Below the pieces are notes generated by a model that had not been told where the DNA came from, did not search any database, and saw only the letters and a program-made list of their open reading frames with translations. Below, piece by piece: positions 27,398-36,487 of a stretch of DNA of 64,000 nt. The position numbers and the translations under genes were made by a program. Where the stretch lies: contig NZ_OZ242038.1 in assembly GCF_965205175.1 (NCBI RefSeq), positions 2,170,001-2,234,000 of the forward strand, read 5' to 3'. Position 1 is the stretch's first letter. The number at the start of each line of letters is the position of its first letter. The DNA comes from Poriferisodalis sp965205175 (GTDB lineage Bacteria; Actinomycetota; Acidimicrobiia; Acidimicrobiales; Poriferisodalaceae).

Positions 27398-29107
27398 ATG
27401 CACTGGTCTGACTCGTTCATCCCGACGCTGCGCGACGCTCCTGGCGACGCCGAGGCAGCCAGTCACCAGTTGCTCGTGCGAGCCGGCTTCATCCGGCAGT
27501 TGCACTCGGGCCATTACAGCCTGTTGCCGCTGGGTCTGCGGGTCCACAACAAGGTGGCAGATGTCGTGCGTTCGGAAATGAACGCCATAGGTGCGCAGGA
27601 GTTCCTGCTGCCGGCGATGCATCCGGCCGATCTGTGGCGGCGCAGCGGCCGCTGGCGCCTCATGGGCTCGGAGATGTTCCGGCTGCGCGACCGCAATGAC
27701 GCCGAGGTCGTGCTGGGCATGACGCACGAAGAGGTGTTCGCAGCGCTTGCAGCCGAGATGAGCTCGTATCGGGAGCTTCCGCAAATCTGGTACCAGATCC
27801 AGACCAAGTTCCGCGACGAGCCACGCCCTCGCAGCGGCTTGCTGCGAGTACGCGAGTTCATGATGAAGGACTCCTACAGCTTCGATCTCGACGAAGCGGG
27901 CCTCGATGCCTCGTTCGAGGCGCATCGCCAGGCATACGTGCGCATCTTCGAACGGCTCCATCTCGAGGCCGTGGCCGTGCAGGCGTCCTCAGGCGCCATG
28001 GGCGGCGATGCCAGCGTCGAGTTCATGGTGGCATCGCCGGCAGGCGAGGACGACGTGGCGCGCTGCACCGGCTGCGGCTACCGGGCCAATATCGAGCGGG
28101 CCACAGCGGCGGTGCCGACGATAACCGATCCGCCCTCGGCCAAGGCGCCTGAACGATTCGCCACGCCAGGCGTCCGGACCATCGAGGCGCTCGCTCGCTT
28201 CGACGGCGGTGCCCCGCCGGAACGGCAGATCAAGACGATGGTGATGATGCTCGACGAACAGCTCACGCTGGCCATCCTGCGAGGCGACCATCAGCTCAGT
28301 CTGGCGAAGCTGGCCGGCCACGGCAAAGCGACCGCCGTGCGACCTGCCACCGCCCAAGAGGCCGCGGCTCAGCTTGGCGCCAGCCCTGGCAGCCTCGGCG
28401 CCGTCGGCGTCACCGACGTTCCCGTCTACGCCGATGTCGCACTGGCCGGCAGACGGTGCATGACCACTGGCGCCAACGAAGACGACTGGCACTTGCGCTA
28501 CGTGGACGTGGAGCGGGACATCGTTGATCCGCGCTGGGCCGACCTGCGTGAGGTGGCAGCAGGCGACATCTGTGCCGACTGCGGCGAACCGCTCGACATG
28601 CTGCGCTGCATCGAGGTCGGACACATCTTCAAGCTCGGTCGCAGGTACTCCGAGGCGATGGGCGTATCAGTACTGGATGCCACGGGTGCAGCCCGCATTC
28701 CGATCATGGGCAGCTACGGCATCGGCATCGGACGGGCAATGGCCGCCGTGGCCGAGACCCACCACGACGAACGAGGCTTGTGCTGGCCTGTGGCCATCGC
28801 ACCGTTCGAGGCAGTCGTCACGGTGTTGGAACCCTCCGATGCCGCGCAGTCGGCCGCCGGCGCTCGGCTGCGGCGGGAGCTTGCAGATCTCCGCATCGAC
28901 GTCTTGTCCGACGACCGTCCGCTGCGCCCCGGCGTGAAGCTGGCGGACGCGGAACTCGTGGGCATTCCCTACCGGCTCACCATCGGTGCGCGGAGCCTTG
29001 CGCACGGCAACGTGGAGCTCACTGAACGCGCCACCCGCCAGACACGGATGATCGCCTTGGAGCATGCGGCTGCCGAGACTGCCCGAGCGGTGCAAGCCGC
29101 TCGCTGA
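27398..29107 (+). CDS. proS: Proline--tRNA ligase (bacterial type)
   Basis: Class II aminoacyl-tRNA synthetase that charges tRNA-Pro. The start MHWSDSFIPTLRDAPGDAEAASHQLLVRAGFIRQ is family-typical. Motif 2 lies around QTKFRDEPRPRSGLLRVREF, the insertion (editing) domain follows GGDASVEFMVASPAGEDD, and motif 3 is MGSYGIGIGRAMAAVAE. The 569 residues match bacterial ProRS with the full editing insert. ATG 27398 is chosen because the family sequence begins there; the longer open frame has no similarity. It stands as a single gene. Confidence 0.95.
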   Translation: MHWSDSFIPTLRDAPGDAEAASHQLLVRAGFIRQLHSGHYSLLPLGLRVHNKVADVVRSEMNAIGAQEFLLPAMHPADLWRRSGRWRLMGSEMFRLRDRNDAEVVLGMTHEEVFAALAAEMSSYRELPQIWYQIQTKFRDEPRPRSGLLRVREFMMKDSYSFDLDEAGLDASFEAHRQAYVRIFERLHLEAVAVQASSGAMGGDASVEFMVASPAGEDDVARCTGCGYRANIERATAAVPTITDPPSAKAPERFATPGVRTIEALARFDGGAPPERQIKTMVMMLDEQLTLAILRGDHQLSLAKLAGHGKATAVRPATAQEAAAQLGASPGSLGAVGVTDVPVYADVALAGRRCMTTGANEDDWHLRYVDVERDIVDPRWADLREVAAGDICADCGEPLDMLRCIEVGHIFKLGRRYSEAMGVSVLDATGAARIPIMGSYGIGIGRAMAAVAETHHDERGLCWPVAIAPFEAVVTVLEPSDAAQSAAGARLRRELADLRIDVLSDDRPLRPGVKLADAELVGIPYRLTIGARSLAHGNVELTERATRQTRMIALEHAAAETARAVQAAR

Positions 29108-29240
29108 GCACATCCCCCGCCGAGCTTCGCCGTACACTGCTGAGTCTTCGAGAGTTCAGGCTTCGAGAGCTGTATCTTCGCAAGTCTGCAAGCAATGCGA
29201 TGCCCGGCGAGGGTCATCACCATGGCAAGGGGGCAAGCCC

Positions 29241-29975
29241 ATGGCCGATGTGGCGATCGTTGGCGCAGCCGAGGCGGATGCCGGGGCTGATGAAGAGATC
29301 GACCTTGCCGCGCTCGGCGACGACGATCTCATTGCGCAGATGCACGACGATCTCTACGACGGTCTCGGACCTGAGATCGTCGAGGGCACCGAGCTGCTGC
29401 TCGGACGAGGCTGGCCTGCCGACAAAGTGCTCAACGAGGCGCTGGTCGAAGCCATGCGCATTGTCGGCATCGACTTTCGCGATGGAATCCTGTTCGTCCC
29501 GGAGGTCTTGCTCGCCGCCAATGCCATGAAAGCCGGCATGGAGATCCTGCGTCCGTTGCTGGCAGAGACGGGTGCCGAGCCGATCGGCAAGATCGTCATC
29601 GGCACGGTGAAGGGCGACATCCACGACATCGGCAAGAATCTGGTGAGCATGATGCTCGAAGGTGCGGGCTTTGAGGTGGTGAACCTCGGGATCAATACCG
29701 ACGTGGACACTTTCCTCGCAGCGCTCGACGAACATCGGCCGGACATTCTGGGCATGTCGGCGCTGCTGACCACGACGATGCCGTACATGAAGGTCGTCAT
29801 CGACACGCTCATCGAGAAAGGACTGCGCGACGACTACCTCGTCATCGTGGGCGGAGCTCCGCTGAACCAAGAGTTCGGCGAAGCCATCGGCGCAGACGCC
29901 TACTGTCGCGACGCGGCGGTCGCAGCCGAGACCGCGACCGATCTCATTCGGGCACGACGTGGCGCCGCAACGTGA
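29241..29975 (+). CDS. Corrinoid (B12-binding) methyl-carrier protein, MttC/MtgC type
   Basis: A 244-residue protein with an N-terminal four-helix cap (about residues 35-110) and a Rossmann-like B12-binding domain. The base-off cobalamin motif is intact: GTVKGDIHDIGKNLV, where the His replaces the lower ligand, then a GGAP loop near the end. It carries the methyl group between a substrate-specific methyltransferase (MttB family, 33797) and the THF methyltransferase at 30699. ATG 29241 is preceded by AAGGGGG. It is the first gene of the five-gene methyl-transfer cluster. Confidence 0.93.
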   Translation: MADVAIVGAAEADAGADEEIDLAALGDDDLIAQMHDDLYDGLGPEIVEGTELLLGRGWPADKVLNEALVEAMRIVGIDFRDGILFVPEVLLAANAMKAGMEILRPLLAETGAEPIGKIVIGTVKGDIHDIGKNLVSMMLEGAGFEVVNLGINTDVDTFLAALDEHRPDILGMSALLTTTMPYMKVVIDTLIEKGLRDDYLVIVGGAPLNQEFGEAIGADAYCRDAAVAAETATDLIRARRGAAT

Positions 29976-30702
29976 GACGAGCCCCTCGGGGCCGGCGCCG
30001 CAGGGCATGCTGGTGCTTGCGTGCGGTGCGCTCGTCAACGAATTGCAGGCCGTCGTCCGCGCCGGACGACTCGACCACGTCGACGTGGAGTGTTTGCCGG
30101 CCAAGCTCCACAATCGGCCCTCGCTCATTGCAGATGCCGTCAGCGAACGCATCGCGCAGCTGCGAATCGACGGGCGTGCCTATGCGCGGATCCTGATCGG
30201 CTACGCCGATTGCGGCACAGCCGGCGCCCTCGACGAGCTCGTCGCTGAGCTTGCCGAGGACGTCGCCGAGGGCGGCCCCCGAGTGACTCGCCTGCCCGGA
30301 GCGCACTGCTATGAGTTCTTCGCAACGGCTCGCCGCTTCGCCGACTTGTCCGAAGCCGAACCTGCGACGTTCTACCTGACCGACTACCTGGCGCGGCATT
30401 TCGATCTCTTGGTGTGGAAGGGTCTCGGCATTGCCGACCACCCCGAGCTGGCGGAGCTGTACTTCGGGAACTATCGCCGTGTCGTGCTGTTGACCCAGAC
30501 CTCCGACGGCACGCAGCGCGCTCGCATCGAGACCTCTGCGCGCGCCGGGGCGGATCGTCTCGGCCTCCCGCTCGAGATTGTCGAGACCGGCTGCGGGGAT
30601 CTCCAGACCACGCTGGAGCACGCCGCCGCTTCCACGACTGCTCGTACAGCCACCTGTGCAAGCAACAGCGTCCCGGTGCAGCTGGCTGGGGTGAACGCGT
30701 GA
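29959..30702 (+). CDS. DUF1638 domain protein
   Basis: A 247-residue protein of the DUF1638 family: MLVLACGALVNELQAVVR at the start, CLPAKLHNRPSLI, RILIGYADCGTAG, LPGAHCYEFF, FYLTDYLARHFD, and QTSDGTQRARIETSARAGADRLGLPLEIVETG. Members are often encoded beside corrinoid methyltransferases, and the Cys/His-rich loops suggest a metal or cofactor role, but no activity is established to my knowledge. GTG 29959 overlaps the corrinoid-protein gene by 17 bp, and the stop overlaps the next GTG by 4 bp. It is firmly within the operon. Confidence 0.85.
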   Translation: MAPQRETSPSGPAPQGMLVLACGALVNELQAVVRAGRLDHVDVECLPAKLHNRPSLIADAVSERIAQLRIDGRAYARILIGYADCGTAGALDELVAELAEDVAEGGPRVTRLPGAHCYEFFATARRFADLSEAEPATFYLTDYLARHFDLLVWKGLGIADHPELAELYFGNYRRVVLLTQTSDGTQRARIETSARAGADRLGLPLEIVETGCGDLQTTLEHAAASTTARTATCASNSVPVQLAGVNA

Positions 30703-31637
30703 CTGACACCGTCATCAGCTCCGCGACGCGCGACGTGGTCATCGGCTTCGATCGCCCATTCGTCATGATCGGCGAGCGCATCAACCCCACAGGCCGCAAG
30801 ATGCTCGCCGAGGAGATGCGGGCGGGCAATCTCAGCCGGGTCGAAGCCGACGCGCTGGCCCAGGTCGCCGCCGGCGCCCACATGCTCGACGTGAATGCCG
30901 GCGTTCCGCTTGCCGACGAACCGGCGCTGCTCGCTGCGGCAGTCAAGCTCGTGCAGTCGATCACCGATGTCCCGCTCAGCATCGACTCCTCGGTCATCGA
31001 AGCGCTCGAGGCCGGAGTCGATGCGTACGTCGGCAAGCCGCTGATCAACTCGGTCACCGGCGAAGCCGAGGTCATGGAACGCGTGCTGCCGCTCGTGGCG
31101 CGCGCCGGGGCCGCCGTCGTCGCGATCTCCAATGACGAGACAGGCATCAGTGAGGATCCCGATGTCCGCTTCGAGGTCGCACGCCGCATCGTGAGCGCAG
31201 CGGCCGACTACGGCATTGCGCGCCACGACGTGGTGGTGGATCCGCTGGTGATGCCCATTGGCGCTATGGCGACAGCCGGGCGACAGGTGTTCCGTCTGGT
31301 ACGTCGGCTTCGTGATGAGCTCGGCGTGAACACCTCCTGCGGAGCATCCAACGTCAGCTTCGGCCTGCCGCATCGAAATGCCATCACCGGGACGTTCCTG
31401 GCGATGGCCATCGGTGCCGGCCTGACCTCGGCCATCGTGAATCCGCTCCATGCCGAGGTGAAGTCAGCGGTCATGGCGGGCAACGTGCTGGCCGGCAACG
31501 ACGAGAACTGCGCGGCCTGGATCTCCGCGCACCGCGACCGCACCATGGACCGCCCTAGGTCGAGGGCTGACGATGCCGACGGCGGCGCCGACGGCGGTAC
31601 ACGGCGACGGGGCGGACGCCGCGCTCGCGCCGGCTAG
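30699..31637 (+). CDS. Methyltetrahydrofolate:corrinoid methyltransferase (MtgA-like)
   Basis: A pterin-binding TIM-barrel protein of the DHPS/MeTr fold, 312 residues. It has FVMIGERINPTGRK at the start, AHMLDVNAGVP, PLSIDSSVIEALEAG, KPLINSVTGE, and VVVDPLVMPIG, the usual pterin-site segments. It would move the methyl group from the methyl-corrinoid protein to tetrahydrofolate, feeding the THF oxidation genes further along. The start GTG 30699 overlaps the DUF1638 stop. The last 40 residues are Arg/Asp/Gly-rich and outside the fold; they overlap the next gene by 65 bp if that gene starts at 31573. Confidence 0.9.
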   Translation: MTDTVISSATRDVVIGFDRPFVMIGERINPTGRKMLAEEMRAGNLSRVEADALAQVAAGAHMLDVNAGVPLADEPALLAAAVKLVQSITDVPLSIDSSVIEALEAGVDAYVGKPLINSVTGEAEVMERVLPLVARAGAAVVAISNDETGISEDPDVRFEVARRIVSAAADYGIARHDVVVDPLVMPIGAMATAGRQVFRLVRRLRDELGVNTSCGASNVSFGLPHRNAITGTFLAMAIGAGLTSAIVNPLHAEVKSAVMAGNVLAGNDENCAAWISAHRDRTMDRPRSRADDADGGADGGTRRRGGRRARAG

Positions 31638-33786
31638 CGCAGTCTCGATGCCTTCGGGCCAGCCGCTGCCGCCGCCAGCTCAGCCGACCGCTGAAGTCCC
31701 CGCGTCGTGCAAAGTGGTGTTCACTCCCAGCGGGCGAGTCGGCGTGGTCAGCATGGGCACCACCGTGCTCGATGCTGCGCGGGAGTTCGGCGTGGACCTC
31801 GACAGCGTGTGCGGCGGACGCGGCATCTGCGGACGCTGCCAAGTCGTGCCCGCCGTGGGCTCGTTCCCCAAATGGGCGCTCACGGCCAGCCTCGATTCGC
31901 TCAGCGCGCCGGACGCCACCGAACTCGCCTACAGCGGCCGGCGTCGGCTCGGTGCCTCGGCTCGACTGGGCTGCCACGCCCGCATCACGGCAGACGTCGT
32001 CGTGGACGTGCCTCCAGCCAGCCAGCTGCACGGCCCGGTCGTGCGCAAGACCGTCGATGTCGGCGACATCGCGCTGGACCCGTTGTCCACCCTGCACGCG
32101 ATCACCGTTGCCGAGCCCACGCTCGACAGCGAGCGGGGTTTGGCCGAGACCGTGATCGACCGTGTCGCTGCTGAGTGGGATATCGCGCTGGACGGCGTCT
32201 TGCCCAGCGCGCTCGGCAGTCTCCATACCTCGGTGGCAGCCGGCACGCCCGACTTCAGCGGCGGCCGGGTGGTCACCGCAGCCGTGAGGTGGCACCGCGC
32301 CCAAGACGCCCGACGCAGCGCCAGCGTGGCCGCGCTGTGGCCCGGCGTGGTGACGACCGCGCTGGGCGTGGCCGTCGACGTCGGATCCACCACACTCGCC
32401 GGCCACCTTGTCGATCTGCACAGCGGCGAGGTGCTGGCCTCGGCCGGCCGGATGAACCCCCAGATCCGTCTGGGCGAGGACCTGATGAGCCGGGTCTCCT
32501 ATGTGATGATGCATCCCGGCGGCGACCGAGAGCTCACTGCTGCAGTCCGCGACTCGATTGCTGCCTTGACGGTCGAGCTCTGCTCCGAGACCGACACGGC
32601 ACCGTCCTCGATCCTGGAGGTGGTGCTGGTCGGCAATCCGATCATGATGCACTTGGTTCTCGGCATCGACCCGACGCCGCTGGGTCAGGCCCCGTTCACG
32701 TTGGCGACCGACGCGCCCGTCGAACTCGGCGGGCCCGCGCTGGGCATGCCGTGCCCCGCAGCTCGCGTGTACGTCGGTCCCGCAATCGGCGGTCACGTGG
32801 GCGCGGACACTGCCGCGGCAGTACTGGCCGGAGGCCCGCACCGCGCCGACCACATCACTGCGTTGGTGGACGTGGGGACGAATGCCGAGATCGTGCTGGG
32901 CAGCTCGAAGGGCCTGTGGGCCGCATCCAGCCCGACCGGGCCCGCGTTCGAAGGCGCCCAGATCAGCTGCGGCCAGCGAGCGACGCCGGGCGCGATCGAG
33001 CGCGTTCGCATCGATCCGACGACATGGACGCCGCGGGTGCGTGTCATCGGCTGCGACCTGTGGTCCGACGAGCCTGGCTTCGCCGAAGCAGTAGAACGCC
33101 AAGTCGCTGCCGGCGCTCGTAGCGCAGCCGCAGGGGTCACGGGCATCTGCGGCTCCGGGATCATTGAGGTCATCGCAGAGATGTACCTCGCCGGCATCCT
33201 GTCGTCCGACGGTGTCATCGCAGCCCCGCCCAGCGACGGCGAACACGCCTCGCGCATCGTCTCCGACGGGCGGACCTCGTCATACGTGCTCTACGAACCG
33301 CCGCCAGGCTCGCGCGGACCGACCGTCACGGTCACCCAGAACGACGTCCGGGCAGTCCAGTTGGCAAAGGCAGCACTGCGCGCAGGCGTCGATCTGCTGT
33401 GCGAGCACGCCGGCATCGATGCACCCGACCGTGTTCAGCTCGCCGGAGCGTTCGGCACCCATATCGATCCGGTGCGGGCCATGGTGCTCGGCATGATCGG
33501 CGACCATGAGCCATCTGATGTACGGTCCATCGGCAACGCCGCGGGCACCGGTGCTGTCCGGGCGCTGCTGTCGGGACGTCAGCGGCTGGAGATGGAACGG
33601 ACGGTTCGCAGCATTCGCAAGATCGAAACGGCGGTCGAGCCGCGATTTCAGGAGTTCTTCGTGGCAGCAATGGCACTTCCCCACGCCACGGCGCCCTCTC
33701 CCCTGCTCGCGACCGCCGTGAGCCTGCCTGCACGCGAGGACACCAGGCGCCACCGGCTGCGCAGAACCCGCACTGCGCCACAATGA
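31573..33786 (+). CDS. RACo-type ASKHA protein, reductive activator of corrinoid proteins
   Basis: A 737-residue protein combining an N-terminal plant-type [2Fe-2S] domain with an actin-like ATPase of the DUF4445 type. The cluster ligands are Cys80, Cys86, Cys89 and Cys134 (SVCGGRGICGRC; GCHA). The ATPase part shows GVAVDVGSTTLAGHLVDL, VDVGTNAEIVLG, GICGSGIIEVIAEM and VQLAGAFGTHID. Such proteins reduce the inactive Co(II) corrinoid back to Co(I) at the cost of ATP. ATG 31573 has GAGGG upstream; ATG 31648, 10 bp after the previous stop, is the alternative and keeps the full ferredoxin domain. Confidence 0.92.
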   Translation: MPTAAPTAVHGDGADAALAPASAVSMPSGQPLPPPAQPTAEVPASCKVVFTPSGRVGVVSMGTTVLDAAREFGVDLDSVCGGRGICGRCQVVPAVGSFPKWALTASLDSLSAPDATELAYSGRRRLGASARLGCHARITADVVVDVPPASQLHGPVVRKTVDVGDIALDPLSTLHAITVAEPTLDSERGLAETVIDRVAAEWDIALDGVLPSALGSLHTSVAAGTPDFSGGRVVTAAVRWHRAQDARRSASVAALWPGVVTTALGVAVDVGSTTLAGHLVDLHSGEVLASAGRMNPQIRLGEDLMSRVSYVMMHPGGDRELTAAVRDSIAALTVELCSETDTAPSSILEVVLVGNPIMMHLVLGIDPTPLGQAPFTLATDAPVELGGPALGMPCPAARVYVGPAIGGHVGADTAAAVLAGGPHRADHITALVDVGTNAEIVLGSSKGLWAASSPTGPAFEGAQISCGQRATPGAIERVRIDPTTWTPRVRVIGCDLWSDEPGFAEAVERQVAAGARSAAAGVTGICGSGIIEVIAEMYLAGILSSDGVIAAPPSDGEHASRIVSDGRTSSYVLYEPPPGSRGPTVTVTQNDVRAVQLAKAALRAGVDLLCEHAGIDAPDRVQLAGAFGTHIDPVRAMVLGMIGDHEPSDVRSIGNAAGTGAVRALLSGRQRLEMERTVRSIRKIETAVEPRFQEFFVAAMALPHATAPSPLLATAVSLPAREDTRRHRLRRTRTAPQ

Positions 33787-33796
33787 CCAGGCCAGC

Positions 33797-35329
33797 ATGA
33801 GCAGACCAGCGCGACGAGGCGGCGGTCGATCGGCACGTCAGGCTCAGCGAGCGGTGGCCGATGCGGTGCTGCGCACGCATCTGGCGCGCACGCTGCCGCC
33901 GGTACACGTGCTCGACGAGGAGGGCTTGGCGCAGATCGAGCAGAATGCCGAGACGATTCTGTGCGACGTGGGTGTTGCCTTCCAGGACTTTCCCCGCGCC
34001 CTCGAGCTCTGGCGCGCCGCCGGCGCCGACGTCGACGGCGAGCTGGTGCGGTTCCCGCGTGGCATGTGCCGCGAGATCGTGCAGGCCGGTGCACCAGCGG
34101 CGTACGTCCAGCACGCTCGCAACCCCGCACGGTCCGTGCCGATCGGCGGCGACGCCACGGTGTTCGCGCCCAGCTACGGCTCGCCGTTCGTGACCGACCT
34201 CGACAACGGCCGCCGCTACGCCACGCTGGCCGACTTCGAGCGGGTGGTCAAGCTGGTGTGGATGCTCCCGCACCTCCACCACAGCGGCGGCACCGTGTGC
34301 GAGCCGACGGATGTGCCGGTGAACAAGCGGCATCTGGACATGGTGTACGCGCACCTTCGCTACAGCGACAAGCCGCTGATGGGCTCGGTGACGGCGGCTC
34401 AGCGGGCTGCCGACTCCGTCGAGCTGTGCCGCATCGCGTTCGGCGGCGACTTGGGCGACCGCACGGTGCTGACCAGCCTGATCAACGCATCGTCGCCGCT
34501 GCGCTGGGACGCCACCATGCTCGGCGCCGCGGAGGTCTACGCGCGGCACAACCAAGCCTGCGTGATCTCGCCGTTCATCCTGGCGGGTGCCATGTCGCCG
34601 GTCACCGTGGCTGGCCTGGCGGCCCAGGCGCTGGCCGAGGCGCTGGCCGGCATGGCCTACTGCCAGCTGGTGCGCCCGGGCGCGCCGGTGGTGTTCGGAA
34701 CGTTCGCGTCGTCGATGTCGATGGCCACCGGCGCGCCGACGTTCGGCACACCGGAAGCGGGACTGGCGATCTACGTCATGGCCGAGCTGGCGAGACGGGT
34801 GGGTGTGCCGTTTCGTTCCGGAGGACAGCTCACCTCCTCCAAGGCCGCCGATGCGCAAGCGGCCTACGAGTCGGCATCGACACTGCTGCCCACCATGGCC
34901 GCAGGGGTGAACTTCGTGCTGCACGCAGCGGGCTGGCTGGAGGGCGGGCTGACGCTCGGCTACGAGAAGCTGGTCATGGACGCCGACCAGTTGGGGATGA
35001 TGGAGGTGTATGCGAAGGGCGTCGACATGACGCCCAACGGCCAGGCGGTCGAAGCGTTCGGCTCGAATCCCCACGGTGAGCATTTTCTGGGCCATCCGCA
35101 CACGTTGGCGAATTTCGAGACCGCGTTCTACCAGTCGTCCATCGCGGACAACAACAGCTTCGAGCAGTGGTCCGAGGAAGGCTCGCTGGATGCAGCCCAA
35201 CGTGCCAACCGCTTGATGAAGCAGATGCTGGCTCGCTACGAGCCGCCTCCCATCGACGACGCTGTCGACCAGGAACTGCGCGAGTTCATCGAACGCCGCA
35301 AGGCCGCAGAGCCCGACGCCGTCGTCTAG
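33797..35329 (+). CDS. MttB-family (non-pyrrolysine) methylamine:corrinoid methyltransferase
   Basis: A 510-residue TIM-barrel protein of the trimethylamine methyltransferase superfamily, with LDEEGLAQIEQNAETIL, FAPSYGSPFVTDLDNGRRY, and ANFETAFYQSSIADNNSFEQW as recognisable family segments. The frame is open throughout, so this is the pyrrolysine-lacking branch, whose studied members act on glycine betaine (MtgB) and other quaternary amines rather than trimethylamine. The neighbouring dimethylglycine dehydrogenase-like gene favours glycine betaine, since its product would be dimethylglycine; this is inference. It is last in the five-gene cluster and is followed by a stem-loop. Confidence 0.9.
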   Translation: MSRPARRGGGRSARQAQRAVADAVLRTHLARTLPPVHVLDEEGLAQIEQNAETILCDVGVAFQDFPRALELWRAAGADVDGELVRFPRGMCREIVQAGAPAAYVQHARNPARSVPIGGDATVFAPSYGSPFVTDLDNGRRYATLADFERVVKLVWMLPHLHHSGGTVCEPTDVPVNKRHLDMVYAHLRYSDKPLMGSVTAAQRAADSVELCRIAFGGDLGDRTVLTSLINASSPLRWDATMLGAAEVYARHNQACVISPFILAGAMSPVTVAGLAAQALAEALAGMAYCQLVRPGAPVVFGTFASSMSMATGAPTFGTPEAGLAIYVMAELARRVGVPFRSGGQLTSSKAADAQAAYESASTLLPTMAAGVNFVLHAAGWLEGGLTLGYEKLVMDADQLGMMEVYAKGVDMTPNGQAVEAFGSNPHGEHFLGHPHTLANFETAFYQSSIADNNSFEQWSEEGSLDAAQRANRLMKQMLARYEPPPIDDAVDQELREFIERRKAAEPDAVV

Positions 35330-35341
35330 CGCAAACGCTGT

Positions 35342-35370
35342 TCTGAGCCCGCATCGCGTCCGGGCTCAGA
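35342..35370 (+). terminator. Perfect stem-loop after the MttB-family gene
   Basis: TCTGAGCCCG and CGGGCTCAGA form a perfect 10-bp stem around a 9-base loop, starting 12 bp after the stop. There is no T-run, so it may be a processing or pausing structure, or a terminator of the U-less type common in GC-rich actinobacteria. Confidence 0.65.
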
Positions 35371-35585
35371 CGACTGCGAGGGGCGCACTCACGGCACGCC
35401 GGAACGAACGGCAAAGCGGCTGTGGTCTCGAGAAGCTCGAAGCACCCTCCATCTGGTCCAGCAAGCACGGGCCCAAAATAGCCATATGAGCTGTCCGAAA
35501 CGGCGGCCTCATCGGCAACTCAGAGGACGATGAACACGGCAACCTCCACGACTTGGCGTAGGCGACGATGCAGGGCAACCCAAGC

Positions 35586-36410
35586 TCAGAGGGCGACGAC
35601 CGCTGTGACTCCTGCGACAGCCGTTGCGATGCCCACGTACTGGCGGAGGCTGCTGGGATCGTCATAGGCCGCTCGGCCGACGAGGACGCTCAACACCGGG
35701 AACATCGATGCGCCGACGACGGTCGCCGGAGCGTTGAACCAGATGCCGACGATGTAGAAGGCGGTTGCCCCGGCGCTGGCCACACCGGTCAGCAGCGCAA
35801 ACCCCATGACGTCTGCCGGCGGCAGAGCCGGAAGCCTGCGAGCGGCGACCAGCGCGGCCATGGCTGCAACAGACGTGACCCGTTGCCCGAATCCCGGCCA
35901 TGCGCCCGAGTGCTCGGAGAGGTCCACCAGCACGCTGAGGCCGACGCCGTAGGCGACACCCGACAGCGCCGCCCACGCAGTGCCCGTCCGCAGCCGGGTG
36001 CCTCGCGTGCCACCCGCCGTCACCAGTCCGAGCCCTGCGAACGCAACGGCTGCACCGACGACCGCTAGGTGCGAAGGGTCGTGGCCACGCAGCGCGCTGT
36101 AGACGAACGGGATGACTGCCGACAGTGTGGCGACAACGGGCGCCGCTACTGCCGAGCCGGCCCGCTCAAGCGAGGTGTAGTAGCACGCCAGGCCCGCTCC
36201 CAGACCTACGCCGGACACGAGGCCGCGCGCAAAGTCGTCGCCCGTGAACGAGCCGGGCACGACGAGCGCGACGAACAAGGCAACCAGCGCCGCGCTGGCC
36301 TGAAAGGCGATCATCGCCGACAGCACGTGACACCGCATCACCACGCGTCGGCCGAACAGATCGCTGGTGCCGATGCTCGCCGCCGCGAGCAGACCGAACA
36401 GTGCTCCCAT
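35586..36410 (-). CDS. EamA/DMT-superfamily transporter
   Basis: A 274-residue membrane protein with about ten hydrophobic segments arranged as two EamA repeats (GALFGLLAAASIGTSDLFGRR... and TAWAALSGVAYGVGLSVL...). The second repeat ends in SMFPVLSVLVGRAAYDDPSSLRQYVGIATAVAGV, the usual DMT closing pattern. Substrate unknown; uptake or efflux of a small metabolite or amine is possible given the neighbours. The start is ATG 36410. It follows the MFS gene by 77 bp on the same strand and may be the last gene of the formate/ETF operon. Confidence 0.88.
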   Translation of the reverse strand: MGALFGLLAAASIGTSDLFGRRVVMRCHVLSAMIAFQASAALVALFVALVVPGSFTGDDFARGLVSGVGLGAGLACYYTSLERAGSAVAAPVVATLSAVIPFVYSALRGHDPSHLAVVGAAVAFAGLGLVTAGGTRGTRLRTGTAWAALSGVAYGVGLSVLVDLSEHSGAWPGFGQRVTSVAAMAALVAARRLPALPPADVMGFALLTGVASAGATAFYIVGIWFNAPATVVGASMFPVLSVLVGRAAYDDPSSLRQYVGIATAVAGVTAVVAL

Positions 36411-36487
36411 CAAGCCCTCAGCATCAGGCGCTCAACATCAAGCCTTGAGCTGGACAGCCGATCGCCGGCTTCTCGTCGCCGGCAGCC

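Noticed and set aside
29108..29240. Cobalamin or glycine riboswitch before the corrinoid operon
   Set aside because: Some GGGGGCAAG-like bases recall glycine or B12 motifs, but no complete conserved core or stem set could be traced.
33797..35329. Pyrrolysine-dependent trimethylamine methyltransferase
   Set aside because: The frame has no internal TAG and no pyl genes are seen, so it belongs to the non-pyrrolysine branch.
35371..35585. tRNA gene in the gap after the MttB-family gene
   Set aside because: No T-arm consensus with matching acceptor and anticodon stems could be assembled on either strand.
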